NCBI GenBank assembly: GCA_965214235.1
Contig: CBDCBH010000003.1
Span: 372,001-436,000 of the forward strand
Source: Ilyomonas sp965214235
GTDB lineage: Bacteria > Bacteroidota > Bacteroidia > Chitinophagales > Chitinophagaceae
Reading direction: 5' to 3'
Length of the DNA stretch: 64,000 nt
Shown one piece after another: positions 18,392 through 27,388 of this stretch. How positions within the stretch are numbered: the stretch's first letter is position 1; the number at the start of each line of letters is the position of its first letter. Made by a program: the position numbers and the translations under genes. Under the pieces are notes generated by a model that saw only the letters and a program-made list of their open reading frames with translations, had not been told where the DNA came from and searched no databases.

Positions 18392-19762
18392 ATGAGTAAA
18401 GTGAAGACTGCATTTTTCTGCGGTAACTGCGGATATGAAAGTATGAAGTGGCTGGGCAAATGCCCGGTGTGCAATCAATGGAATACGTTTGTTGAAGAGA
18501 TGATTGCAAAGCCAGCCAAAACTGATAACGGGTGGAAAGATTATAACAATGAAACTACATTTACTAAAGCTGTTTCTCTTTCTGAAATTAGTTCAACAGA
18601 AGAAAAGCGTTTGTTATCAACCGATGGCGAACTCAATCGTGTGCTGGGTGGAGGCATTGTGCGCGGAAGCATTGTGTTGGTTGCCGGTGAGCCAGGCATT
18701 GGCAAAAGCACTTTGTTTTTACAAGATGCGTTGCAGATGAATGATGTAACTACATTGTATGTAAGCGGCGAAGAAAGTGAGCAGCAAATAAAAATGCGGG
18801 CTGATAGATTGAAGATAAAAAATGATCGGTTTTATTTATTGACGGAAACGGTTACACAAACTATATTTCAGGAAATAAAAAAACTAAAGCCGCAATTGGT
18901 TGTGGTTGATTCGATACAAACTTTGCAAACCAATTTAATTGAATCATCGCCGGGAAGCGTGTCGCAAATCCGCGAATGCGCTGCCGAGTTTCAACGCTTT
19001 GCGAAGGAAACCAACACACCTGTTTTTTTAATAGGGCATATTACCAAAGAAGGCAGCATTGCAGGCCCGAAAATATTAGAACACATGGTAGATACGGTGT
19101 TGCAATTTGAAGGCGACAGGCATTATACCTATCGCATTTTACGCACGTTGAAAAACCGTTTTGGAAGTACTGCAGAATTAGGAATTTATGAAATGACAGG
19201 CGATGGAATGCGCGGCGTTATCAATCCGTCCGAAATATTAATCACACAAAAAGAAGATCAGTTAAGCGGCAGCGCCATAGCTGCCAGTATGGAAGGTTTG
19301 CGACCGTTATTAATTGAAGTGCAGGCATTGGTAACGCAAAGCGTTTACGGTACGCCGCAACGCACAGTAAGCGGTTTTGATTTGCGCCGTTTGCAGTTGT
19401 TGCTGGCTGTTTTGGAAAAACGCGGCGGCTTTCATTTTGGAATGAAGGATGTGTTTGTAAACATAGCCGGCGGCTTAAAAGTGGAAGATCCTTCCATAGA
19501 TTTAGCAGTGATTTGCGCCCTGCTTTCTTCTTACGACGATGTGCCGGTTTCACAACACATTTGCTTTGCCGGCGAAGTAGGTTTGAATGGTGAAATCCGC
19601 GCCGTAAACCGCATTGAACAGCGCATTGCGGAAGCCGAAAAATTAGGCTTCGAAAAAATTGTAGTCTCTAAATACAACAAAAAAAGTGTTAGCAATAAAA
19701 GCTTTATTATTGAAGTGGTTTCGCTGGGCAAAGTAGAAGAAGTGTATCAGTATTTGTTTTAA
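18392..19762 (+). CDS. radA: DNA repair protein RadA (Sms)
   Basis: RadA is a RecA-like, DnaB-type helicase that promotes branch migration during recombinational repair. The protein is 456 residues. An N-terminal C4 zinc finger (Cys 10, 13, 24, 27) leads into Walker A GEPGIGKST (about 99-107), the RadA-specific KNRFG motif (254-258), and a C-terminal Lon-protease-like domain (about 285-456) with VNIAGGLKVEDPSIDLAV. A TATCTTTATTGC stretch immediately before the ATG resembles a -7 box with an almost absent leader. The downstream comF-like gene starts 35 bp after the stop. Confidence 0.95.
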   Translation: MSKVKTAFFCGNCGYESMKWLGKCPVCNQWNTFVEEMIAKPAKTDNGWKDYNNETTFTKAVSLSEISSTEEKRLLSTDGELNRVLGGGIVRGSIVLVAGEPGIGKSTLFLQDALQMNDVTTLYVSGEESEQQIKMRADRLKIKNDRFYLLTETVTQTIFQEIKKLKPQLVVVDSIQTLQTNLIESSPGSVSQIRECAAEFQRFAKETNTPVFLIGHITKEGSIAGPKILEHMVDTVLQFEGDRHYTYRILRTLKNRFGSTAELGIYEMTGDGMRGVINPSEILITQKEDQLSGSAIAASMEGLRPLLIEVQALVTQSVYGTPQRTVSGFDLRRLQLLLAVLEKRGGFHFGMKDVFVNIAGGLKVEDPSIDLAVICALLSSYDDVPVSQHICFAGEVGLNGEIRAVNRIEQRIAEAEKLGFEKIVVSKYNKKSVSNKSFIIEVVSLGKVEEVYQYLF

Positions 19763-19797
19763 TTTTCTTCTTTGTTTTATTGCAAATAAAATTTCTA

Positions 19798-20508
19798 ATG
19801 AACATCATTCATCACATCAAACAATATGCAAACGATGCCATTCATTTGCTTTACCCGCATGTGTGCATTGGCTGTGGCAGCGATGTGATAGAAACGTCTG
19901 AAACGCTGTGTGCACAATGCTTTGCTGCGCTGCCGGTAACTGATTATTTTTTGTACGCCAACAATGCTATTGAACGTTTGTTTGCTGGCAGAATAGTAAT
20001 TGAAAGTGCAGGCAGTGCGTTTTATTTTACAAAAAAATCTTTGCTGCAAAACATCATGCACGAACTTAAATACAAAGGTAATTTACAAGCCGGTTTGTTT
20101 ATTGGTAAGCAAACCGGCATTGCAATGCAACAAAGCGGCCGCTTTACCGATGTTGATATTATTGTGCCCATGCCGTTAAGCAACAAAAGAATGCAGCAGA
20201 GAGGTTATAACCAGGCAACAATTATAGCACGCGGTATATCTTCAATAATAAAAAAGAAGGTAGAAGATAATGCAGTTGTCAGAAGGATGAACACATCTAC
20301 ACAAACACACAAAAGCCGCACCAGCCGGTGGCAAAATATGCAGGATGTGTTTGCCATAAAAAACGAAGAAGCACTTGCCGGCAAGCATGTTTTATTGGTA
20401 GATGATATTGTAACTACAGGCGCCACTTTGGAATTTTGCAGTGAAGCTATTTTGTTAGTTGAAAATACCAAAGTAAGCATTGTAACTGCCGCGTACACTA
20501 TTTTATAA
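19798..20508 (+). CDS. ComF-family phosphoribosyltransferase-like protein
   Basis: This 236-residue protein has an N-terminal four-cysteine zinc motif (CIGCG and CAQC) and a C-terminal type I phosphoribosyltransferase domain with the PRPP-binding loop VLLVDDIVTTGATLEFC. Between them are the family motifs ELKYKGN, VPMPLSNKRMQQRGYNQA and RTSRWQNMQDVF. ComF proteins contribute to DNA uptake in naturally competent bacteria; outside those systems their role is not known. The ATG at 19798 is chosen over an upstream TTG at 19780. It follows radA by 35 bp, probably in one transcript. Confidence 0.9.
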   Translation: MNIIHHIKQYANDAIHLLYPHVCIGCGSDVIETSETLCAQCFAALPVTDYFLYANNAIERLFAGRIVIESAGSAFYFTKKSLLQNIMHELKYKGNLQAGLFIGKQTGIAMQQSGRFTDVDIIVPMPLSNKRMQQRGYNQATIIARGISSIIKKKVEDNAVVRRMNTSTQTHKSRTSRWQNMQDVFAIKNEEALAGKHVLLVDDIVTTGATLEFCSEAILLVENTKVSIVTAAYTIL

Positions 20509-20525
20509 ACACTTACTTTTATTGC

Positions 20526-21902
20526 ATGTTGCGAATGCTGTTTTTTGTTTTTGCTCCTTTTGTTTTTATTACACTTTCGTGTACAAAAGAAAAAACAATC
20601 ACGAGTAAAAATGCTTTTCTTATTACTTCCGATACCATTCTTCACTTTGATACGGTGTTTACTTCGGTAGGCTCCATTACCCAACAGCTTAAAATCTTCA
20701 ATATTAATAACCAAACGCTGCGCATTAGCAACGTGCAGTTAATGGGTGGTTCCAACTCATTTTTTAAAATGAATGTAAGCGGCACGCCGGGCACGCAATT
20801 CAGCAATATTGATGTAGATGCCGGCGATAGTTTATACGTGTTTGTTTCTGTAAACATTAACCCGACTTCGCAACAACTTCCCTTCATCATTCAGGATAGC
20901 ATTCGCATCGATTTTAATGGCAATACTCAATTTGTAAAACTCGATGCTTTCGGGCAGAACGCTCATTTTTTAAGAAGTGCAATTCTTACCCAAAATACAA
21001 TGTGGACAAACAACTTGCCTTATGTTTTGCTGGATACTTTTGCTGTTGCCAAAGGAGCCGCATTAACCATTGAAAAAGGAACGAAAATTTATTGCGGTGC
21101 CAATACTCCATTCACGGTAGAGGGCTCGCTGCAAGTGAATGGAACGAACGACAGCACCGGAGCTGTAACCTTTCTCAACAACCGGCTGGACGCGCCTTAC
21201 AGCCTGCAGCCCGGAACATGGAAAGGCATTTATTTTACTTCGCAAAGCACCAACAATGTTCTTACGTTCGCTATCATAAAAAATGCGCTGCAAGGCATTG
21301 CTGCGGATGAAAAAAGCAGCGTTGTTTTGAATGAATGCAAGATTGATAATTGCGCAGAACAAGGCATTGCTGCTTACAATTGCAACCTTACAGCAACCAA
21401 TTGTTTACTCACCAATTGCAACTATAATTTGTATTGCATTGCGGGCGGTAATTACGCGTTTATCAATTGTACCCTTGCCGCTTATTCAACCCAATATTTG
21501 TTTCATCAATACCCGGCGGTAACCATTAGCAATACGGATGAAAATGGAGTAAAAACAAACCCTTTACAAGCTCTGTTTCAAAACTGTATTGTTTACGGAG
21601 AAAATGGGCAGGTGAGCGATGAAGTAGCCACCTTTAAAAACAATGCAGCTTCTTTTACAGTAAATTTTGAAAATACTTTGTATAGAAGTCCTGCTCCAAA
21701 CTCATCTGTCAGTTATACCAGTTGTTTGATGAATGTTGATCCTACATTTAAAAATATTGACTTAACAAACAATGTTTTTGATTTTCATTTGGGTGCTTCA
21801 TCGCCCTGCATCAATGCCGGTAAAAAAACAGCTGTTGTAATTGATTTAGATGGTAATTTGCGTTCTGAAATTCCCGACATTGGTTGTTACGAATTTCATT
21901 AA
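20526..21902 (+). CDS. Beta-helix lipoprotein
   Basis: This exported lipoprotein of 458 residues has a hydrophobic leader ending in the lipobox FITLSC, then KEK. Residues of about 30-150 look like an Ig-like or immunoglobulin-type beta domain (FDTVFTSVGSITQQLKIFN). From about 170 onward there is a right-handed parallel beta-helix with repeated short Asn/Cys-containing turns (NECKIDNCAEQGIAAYNC and following). The end SSPCINAGKKTAVVIDLDGN and DIGCYEFH is common in Bacteroidota surface beta-helix proteins. No catalytic residues can be picked out; binding or degradation of a polysaccharide is possible. Confidence 0.75.
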   Translation: MLRMLFFVFAPFVFITLSCTKEKTITSKNAFLITSDTILHFDTVFTSVGSITQQLKIFNINNQTLRISNVQLMGGSNSFFKMNVSGTPGTQFSNIDVDAGDSLYVFVSVNINPTSQQLPFIIQDSIRIDFNGNTQFVKLDAFGQNAHFLRSAILTQNTMWTNNLPYVLLDTFAVAKGAALTIEKGTKIYCGANTPFTVEGSLQVNGTNDSTGAVTFLNNRLDAPYSLQPGTWKGIYFTSQSTNNVLTFAIIKNALQGIAADEKSSVVLNECKIDNCAEQGIAAYNCNLTATNCLLTNCNYNLYCIAGGNYAFINCTLAAYSTQYLFHQYPAVTISNTDENGVKTNPLQALFQNCIVYGENGQVSDEVATFKNNAASFTVNFENTLYRSPAPNSSVSYTSCLMNVDPTFKNIDLTNNVFDFHLGASSPCINAGKKTAVVIDLDGNLRSEIPDIGCYEFH

Positions 21903-21923
21903 ATAAAACAAATCGTCATCAAT

Positions 21924-22481
21924 ATGAAACACGCTATCTATTTTTCATTTTTACTCCTGGCAAGCATGAGTGCTTTTGCCAAAAAAACGCCTCATTCAAT
22001 GGCAGCAACAAAAAACATTTATGATTTCAGTATCAAATCAATTACTGGCGGCACTATTGATTTTTCGCAGTACAAAGGGAAGATGATATTGATTGTAAAC
22101 ACTGCCAGCAAATGCGGCTTCACACCGCAATATGAAGGGCTTGAAAAACTATACCAGCAATATAAAGACAAGCTGGTGATTGTGGGTTTTCCCTCTGCCG
22201 ATTTTGCCGATCAGGAATACCATCAGGACGGCGACATCTTTACTTTTTGCCAAAAAAATTATGGTGTAACCTTCCCGTTAACTACACGTGTTGATGTGAA
22301 AGGCGATAACATTACGCCGGTGTACAAATACCTTTGCAATAAAAACGAAAACGGCGTTTTAGATGCTTCCATCAGTTGGAATTTTAATAAGTTTTTGATT
22401 GATGAGAATGGCAAGCTGCTGGCGCATTTCGATAGCAAAATAACACCGGATAGCCCTGAAATAACCAAGTATCTGAAATAA
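21924..22481 (+). CDS. Glutathione peroxidase-family thiol peroxidase, exported
   Basis: This 185-residue protein of the Gpx family has an N-terminal signal peptide (cleavage near AFAKK) and so probably acts in the periplasm. The peroxidatic cysteine is Cys64 in NTASKCGFTPQY, and the family SWNFNKFL motif (Trp and Asn) is intact. The usual FPCNQFG segment, which supplies the catalytic Gln, reads FPSADFADQE here, so that Gln is replaced by Asp. A second Cys in FTFCQKNYG could act as resolving cysteine with thioredoxin, as in other bacterial members. A terminator hairpin lies about 100 bp downstream. Confidence 0.9.
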   Translation: MKHAIYFSFLLLASMSAFAKKTPHSMAATKNIYDFSIKSITGGTIDFSQYKGKMILIVNTASKCGFTPQYEGLEKLYQQYKDKLVIVGFPSADFADQEYHQDGDIFTFCQKNYGVTFPLTTRVDVKGDNITPVYKYLCNKNENGVLDASISWNFNKFLIDENGKLLAHFDSKITPDSPEITKYLK

Positions 22482-22579
22482 AAATAAACCTGTTTAAAAA
22501 TTGCAGGAGACAAATTCGTAACGCACAAAATGCAAAGGAAAGTTTCAAACTTCAGAAGGTAAAAATGAAGTAAAAACAA

Positions 22580-22612
22580 AAGGCTGATGAAATTTTATCA
22601 TCAGCCTTTTTT
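22580..22612 (+). terminator. Terminator after glutathione peroxidase, possibly bidirectional
   Basis: A perfect 11-bp stem (AAGGCTGATGA with TCATCAGCCTT) around an AATTTTA loop is followed by T's to 22612. On the minus strand it is also followed by T-rich sequence, and it lies 60 bp past the end of the WcaI-like gene, so it probably terminates both converging transcripts. Confidence 0.8.
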
Positions 22613-22671
22613 ATAATCAGCAATATTTTGTGCGCTGTAAACTATCGTATGTTAACTACCAACCATCATCT

Positions 22672-23907
22672 CTACAAGTTCTCCACATACCGGTGCATCA
22701 CACTATCTATTGATAAATATTCTTCGGCATACCGGCGTGCATTGTTTCTGATGCGGCTGTTATCGTCATGAATAGCAACAAATATTGCTTTCATTAATGC
22801 TTCATCCGTTTCAGCTTCTGCCAATATTCCAATTTGATGTTCGGTTATCATACTATACAATGAAGAATCGTAATTGGCAGTAATTACAGAAAGACCGCCA
22901 ACAGCAAGTATTGTGGTGAGTTTGCTTGGCATTACCAAATCACTTGTATTGATTTTTTGAATGATGAGATGAGCATCTGCCATGTTAAGAAAGCGATTGA
23001 ATTTATCAATAGGCTGTAATGGAAAAAAAATAACATTAAAAAGATTTTTTTCTGTCGCCATTTGTTGCAGTTTTTGCTGATAAGGACCCGAACCGCAAAT
23101 TAAAAACTTCACATTGCCTTCCTGGTAAGCTTTTGCAGCTTTTAATATCGCTTCCAAGCCCTGCTTTTCGCCAATTGAACCGGAATAAAGAATAATGGTA
23201 TCATTAGAAGTGAAGCCAAATTCTTTCTTCAATTCGGCTTTGTTATTCATAGGATAAAAGAAATTCAAATCAGCCCAGTTTGGAAAAAAAACAACCTCTT
23301 TATTGTCGGTTTTTTCTTTTATTTTATGAATCATTCCTTTTGAAATACTGCTAACGGTATCTGCATTTTTAATGATGAATTTTTCAATGCGGAACAAAGC
23401 GCGAATGGCACTTTTCGATTTAATGAGCTGCAAGTCGCGCGCAGCTTCAATCTGCAAATCCTGGATGTGATATACAAATTTCGCCTTCTTCATTTTTTTG
23501 TATAACACCGATAGTAAACCCAATGGCATGGGCGGCACAACAGTAATAACAACATCAAATTTTTTGCGTCCCATCAACCGTAAAATCTGGAAAAAAACCG
23601 ATATGCTAAATGAGAAATCAAGTGCAATGCGGCGGCGGCCTGTTGGCTTTTTAGGAACATAATGCGGGCAGCGGTAAACGGTGATGGTATTGCCTTTGGC
23701 AGTTGCTAAAGTTTCCTTGCTGTACCAATGACGCCTGTTAGTGTAAGGTTCCTGCACTTTCCAAAACGGATAGTAAGGATAGGTAGAAATTACAGTGCAA
23801 TCAAAACCGTTGTCAGCCATCCAATCGGTCATTTCTTTATTGTATTTTCCAATTCCTGTTGGTTCGGGAAAATAATTTCCGCTAACAAGAAGCACACGTT
23901 TTTTCAT
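22672..23907 (-). CDS. WcaI-like family 4 glycosyltransferase
   Basis: This GT-B fold glycosyltransferase of about 411 residues starts at the ATG 23907 (KKRVLLVSGNYFPEPTGIGKY); an in-frame TTG further upstream is less likely. The opening PEPTGIGKYN, VVPPMPLGLL, HIQDLQIEAARDL and SSISKGM, together with the donor-site region IILYSGSIGEKQGLEAIL, are typical of the colanic-acid WcaI family. It probably adds a fucosyl- or similar deoxysugar to the exopolysaccharide repeat; the exact sugar cannot be read from sequence. It is the last gene of the large minus-strand glycan locus. Confidence 0.88.
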   Translation of the reverse strand: MKKRVLLVSGNYFPEPTGIGKYNKEMTDWMADNGFDCTVISTYPYYPFWKVQEPYTNRRHWYSKETLATAKGNTITVYRCPHYVPKKPTGRRRIALDFSFSISVFFQILRLMGRKKFDVVITVVPPMPLGLLSVLYKKMKKAKFVYHIQDLQIEAARDLQLIKSKSAIRALFRIEKFIIKNADTVSSISKGMIHKIKEKTDNKEVVFFPNWADLNFFYPMNNKAELKKEFGFTSNDTIILYSGSIGEKQGLEAILKAAKAYQEGNVKFLICGSGPYQQKLQQMATEKNLFNVIFFPLQPIDKFNRFLNMADAHLIIQKINTSDLVMPSKLTTILAVGGLSVITANYDSSLYSMITEHQIGILAEAETDEALMKAIFVAIHDDNSRIRNNARRYAEEYLSIDSVMHRYVENL

Positions 23908-24229
23908 GAACTTTTGTAAAGGTTCAACCTGAAAAGATGGTTGGGATGGTAGTGTATTTTGCAATATTTATATTTTACAAGAAACGGTTACTGGTAAGGC
24001 CGCCTATAAGGGTTACTCGATCCGTTTTTTGTTTTTAATTCGATTTTTAAAAAAAGTAGTTTGCAATTTTATAATGTTATTCTCACTCTGCAAAATGGCA
24101 GTTGTTACAACATTAAAAAAGATGTTCTATAAATACATTTTAGTTACAGCATTTGATAGCATCAACAGCGTAAGTTTATAATTTTACACAGCAACGAAAG
24201 GCAAAGTAATTTATTTTTCGCAAATAAAA
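23908..24229. other. Intergenic stretch, nothing recognised
   Basis: About 320 bp between the WcaI-like gene and the CHU_C-domain gene. It is AT-rich, contains no open frame of note, and probably holds the promoter of the WcaI-like gene. No hairpin or repeat stood out. Confidence 0.5.
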
Positions 24230-25002
24230 TCATCGAAGTAAAGTAATGGTTCCGGTAAGCGGAACTACTTCATTGTTACACATAATTTCTATCCGATAAA
24301 CGTACACGCCTTCCGATGCAGGAATGCCGTTGTAGTTGCCATCCCAGCCTTGCATAGTATTGTTGGTAAAGGCGTTTGTTTTTACAAATACCAGATCGCC
24401 ATTACGACTATAAATGACTATGGAACGAACAGGATTATCAATATTGCTCATTACATAAAACCAATCGTTCCTGCCATCCCGATTAGGCGTAAAGCCGGAA
24501 GAAATATAAATTTTGTTTTGGTTGCATAATACATGTACCTGAATTGTACCCGTATCGGTACAACCATAATCGGTGGAAGCAATGCCGGTATAAGTGGTGG
24601 TTTTTATTGCCGTTAAAACAGGATGTGCACAATTGCTGCAGCTTAATCTTAACGATGGCGCCCAAAGCCAGCCAGTAACGTTATCGCTGCTTGTTGTTGC
24701 AATAAAATTTACATCACCTTTTTGGGCAACTATCAAACTATCTTTTATTTTGAATTGAGGTTTAGGATGCACTACAATTGTGATATCGCCTAACTGGCTA
24801 AAACAATGGTGTACATCCGTTGATGTTTGTCCGTCACTGGTTAGCCAATTCCAGTTTACAACGCCGCCTGTTGATGTGCTGGTGCAATGCACAGTAAAGG
24901 GCGCACAACTTTGCGCGGCATTAACTGAAAAAGAGGCTTTCACCTGTGCAGAAACAGCGTTACTTATTAAACAAAACAAAGAGACCAATGCAATAATTCC
25001 AT
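24230..25002 (-). CDS. T9SS-exported PKD-like protein with gliding-motility C-terminal (CHU_C) domain
   Basis: This secreted protein of about 252 residues runs from signal peptide (LFCLISNAVSAQ) to a PKD-like domain (about 15-75), a middle beta domain with paired Cys (SCSNCAHP), and a C-terminal type B sorting domain. That last domain shows GFTPNRDGRNDWFYV, IYSRNGDLVF, GWDGNYNG and ASEGVYVYRIEI. The family is exported by the type IX secretion system. The start is odd: only a TTG at 24988 is in frame. One extra G at 24999-25000 would join an ATG at 25002 (MGIIALVSLFCL) and give a normal leader, so a one-base deletion is likely. The outer boundary is therefore uncertain. Confidence 0.82.
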
Positions 25003-25588
25003 TGCCTTTAGGAACAGAGGGTATAAAATGTAAATGTACAAGAGCCTTTGGCGGAACATGATGTTAAATATTGGATGAACAGGTGTATCATCATCTATAA
25101 TTTAGCTACAACCACTTGTTGTTTATCATTAGCTTTTATACACCTGAAATAAATATCGGTTACCTAAAATTCTATGCAATAAACGAATAATTTGCATATA
25201 ATTTATGCAAACTATAATGCACTTTCATATCTTAATTTATTTTTAATGCAACGAGTTTTGGAAAGCAAAGAGGCGACAAATTGATTAGGAAGATTACAAC
25301 ATGTTATCCAACTGAGAAGAACCTTATGTTACCCAACATGGTAGCTTGTTGTTTTCAGTCGTTATACCACTTAGTGTTCGGAATACGAATTTGCGCCAGA
25401 ACCACCATAAAAAAAGCAAAACCTGCTACACTCAAAGGTGTGCAGGCAAGGACGGATGCGCGGAGCGATCATGCCGTCCTTGACCTTTTTTCTTTCATTT
25501 TTGTGTCAAAACAAAAAGAAAACGACAAGTATATATTAGTAAAGAGTGTTTTAAACACATTTAATTTTATAATTGCGGTTTGATCTCC
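25003..25588. other. Intergenic region with a dispersed repeat
   Basis: About 590 bp without a convincing gene. The only notable content is the 81-bp repeat at 25429-25509, described separately. An open frame across 25281-25583 has no recognisable domain and overlaps that repeat. Confidence 0.5.
25429..25509 (+). repeat. 81-bp dispersed repeat, copy 1
   Basis: This aligns without gaps over 81 bp to 60404-60484 at about 75% identity, with a nearly invariant core ATGCGCGGAGCG and GTCCTTGA. It contains an 8-bp stem AAGGACGG (25448-25455) with CCGTCCTT (25474-25481), and TTGAC (25480-25484) facing GTCAA (25505-25509) across a T-rich loop. In copy 2 the second stem is TTGAT/ATCAA, a compensatory change. 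Confidence 0.75.
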
Positions 25589-26143
25589 TCACTTCTTTTC
25601 TACCCTGTCTCTCACCGCTTTCGCAGGGCTTCCGATACAAATTTTCCCCGGTGGTAGCGATTTAAATACTGATGAGCGAGCACCCACCACTGTACCTGTG
25701 CCTATAGTAACGCCAGGTGCTACATATACATCAGTTGCCAGCCAGCATTCATCTTCTAAAACAATAGCCTGGCTATAAATTGCAAAAGCAATGCTGGTGT
25801 AGTCATGCGATCCGGTGCACAAATAACTACGCTGCGATACCACAACGTTGCTGCCAATGGTTATTTCGCCTAAGCTATACAATACTACTTCGTCGCCAAT
25901 CCAGCTATAATCACCAATGGTTAGTTTCCACGGAAATTGTGTATGAACACTCGGGCGAAGAATTACGCTTCTGCCGATATTCGCTCCAAAACATCGCAAA
26001 AGAAAACGCCGCCAGCCATACATAAACTGCGGCGATGGTTTAAAAAAAATGGCTTGCACCAGCCACCAAAACTGTATATACCAGCCCGGCTTGCCCCTGA
26101 AATGCGGCGGCATTTGAAACTCATTAAGCTGTTGAATGTTCAT
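25589..26143 (-). CDS. WcaF-like hexapeptide-repeat acetyltransferase
   Basis: This 184-residue O-acetyltransferase is of the colanic acid WcaF type. After an N-terminal helical part (NIQQLNEFQMPPHFRGKPGW) come left-handed beta-helix repeats (IGRSVILRPSVHTQ, ITIGSNVVVSQRSYL, VAPGVTIGTGTVVGARS). The catalytic histidine is in CTGSHDYTS. Such enzymes transfer acetyl from acetyl-CoA to a sugar of the growing exopolysaccharide unit. It lies in the glycan locus, divergent from the exosortase gene. Confidence 0.9.
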   Translation of the reverse strand: MNIQQLNEFQMPPHFRGKPGWYIQFWWLVQAIFFKPSPQFMYGWRRFLLRCFGANIGRSVILRPSVHTQFPWKLTIGDYSWIGDEVVLYSLGEITIGSNVVVSQRSYLCTGSHDYTSIAFAIYSQAIVLEDECWLATDVYVAPGVTIGTGTVVGARSSVFKSLPPGKICIGSPAKAVRDRVEKK

Positions 26144-26316
26144 AAATAAATAATAGCTTTTTGTGTCAAAATAAATTCAAAACAAACAATTTATACATAA
26201 GTAACGAAAGACGTTTTGTTTCACAATAGCTTTACTGGCTGCCTTTCTTGTTTTATCAATTTTAAAGCAAAAAATAGTAAACAAATTAAGACCTTCGCTG
26301 AAAGCAAGTTTTTTCT

Positions 26317-26910
26317 ATGCTTACAAACAGCACATTCAATATTCCACGCTTTCTTCTTATTTTTTTCCTTCTTGCTCTTGCTTTTTATTCTTATGTCGGT
26401 ATTATTTCGCCGGGTGGTAAAACTTATAGTGTTTTTTTAGATAAATACGCAAACTTTCCTGCCTGGCTCACCTATTTCATTTGCAAATGTGCCAAGCGCT
26501 TGCTTCAGCTTTTTGGTTATAGCGTATATCAAAAAAAAGCTAACAATGTTACTATTTCAGGCAGCCGCGGTGTAAATATTATTTGGGCATGTTTAGGCTT
26601 CAGAGTAATAGGTTACTGGGTGGCATTTGTATCGGCTCATTATGCGGCATGGAAATACAAATTAAAATGGATAATGATCGGTGTTCTTAGTATTACTATG
26701 ATTAACATCTTTCGCATTGCGTTAATTGCTTTAGGCTTACATTACAACTGGAAAGCTTTCAATACCATCGAGCCGCATCTTGCTTTTAACGTAGTAAGCT
26801 ATATTGCTATTTTTATCCTCACATTTTGGTTCATTGCAAAATACAACAAATACAAAAAACGTAGCACCCAAGCTATTAAACGAAATAGTTCGCCGGTCAC
26901 TCTCTCTTAG
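26317..26910 (+). CDS. Exosortase/archaeosortase-family protein (probably XrtY-type)
   Basis: This polytopic protein of 197 residues with about five to six helices matches the exosortase/archaeosortase family, predicted membrane transpeptidases that process proteins with C-terminal sorting signals. The three family catalytic positions are present: Cys92 in NIIWACLGFR, Arg133 in MINIFRIALI and His154 in IEPHLAFN. In Bacteroidota a subtype called XrtY, as I recall, accompanies XYAG1 glycosyltransferases and a Wzy-like protein, both of which are in this locus. No protein with an obvious sorting tail is visible. It is convergent with the VanZ-like gene, with a 14-bp overlap of 3' ends. Confidence 0.85.
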   Translation: MLTNSTFNIPRFLLIFFLLALAFYSYVGIISPGGKTYSVFLDKYANFPAWLTYFICKCAKRLLQLFGYSVYQKKANNVTISGSRGVNIIWACLGFRVIGYWVAFVSAHYAAWKYKLKWIMIGVLSITMINIFRIALIALGLHYNWKAFNTIEPHLAFNVVSYIAIFILTFWFIAKYNKYKKRSTQAIKRNSSPVTLS

Positions 26911-27376
26911 AGGCACGTTCCTTTACATTATTACAACCAAAATTTTTATAAATGATAATACCGGTTGCTGCTCCTGTTACGTTTAAAATTACATCATCAA
27001 TATCACAAACCCCAATACAAAAAACCAACTGTGCTAACTCAATACCTATACTTGTGAACAACCTATAAAGAAGTATGCGTTGCCATCGCTTTTGACTGCA
27101 CAAATAAGAAAGCAAAAAACCAAACGGCATAAACAAAACAATGTTACCAAAAATATTTCCCCAATAGCCTATGTAATAATCCCAGAAATGCTGATTGCCT
27201 TGTCCATAAAATCTTTTTATAGTATCAACTACTGGAACGACATTAATTACCCTACCCTGATTGGCACTATACCGGTTTGGAGTTAAAAAAACAGTGTAAA
27301 AAACAGCACAGCCGTATATAATACAAAGCCGCCAAATGTTTCTTTTAGTTATTGTAATTGAATGCCGGTAACGCAA
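26897..27376 (-). CDS. VanZ-family membrane protein
   Basis: This integral membrane protein of about 159 residues with four to five helices has VanZ-like segments: YTVFLTPNR, a middle NIFGNIVLFMPFGFLLSYL, and IELAQLVFCIGVCDIDDVILNVTGAATGI. VanZ proteins are often seen near exosortases and cell-envelope polysaccharide loci; their molecular role is unknown. No ATG is available in the frame, so translation probably starts at the TTG at 27376, 12 bp after the stop of the upstream glycosyltransferase. Confidence 0.82.
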   Translation of the reverse strand: MRYRHSITITKRNIWRLCIIYGCAVFYTVFLTPNRYSANQGRVINVVPVVDTIKRFYGQGNQHFWDYYIGYWGNIFGNIVLFMPFGFLLSYLCSQKRWQRILLYRLFTSIGIELAQLVFCIGVCDIDDVILNVTGAATGIIIYKNFGCNNVKERASKRE

Positions 27377-27388
27377 ATTCGGTTGATG

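Noticed and set aside
25281..25583. Plus-strand 100-codon frame
   Set aside because: No domain or signal peptide, overlaps the 81-bp dispersed repeat, and codon pattern looks random.
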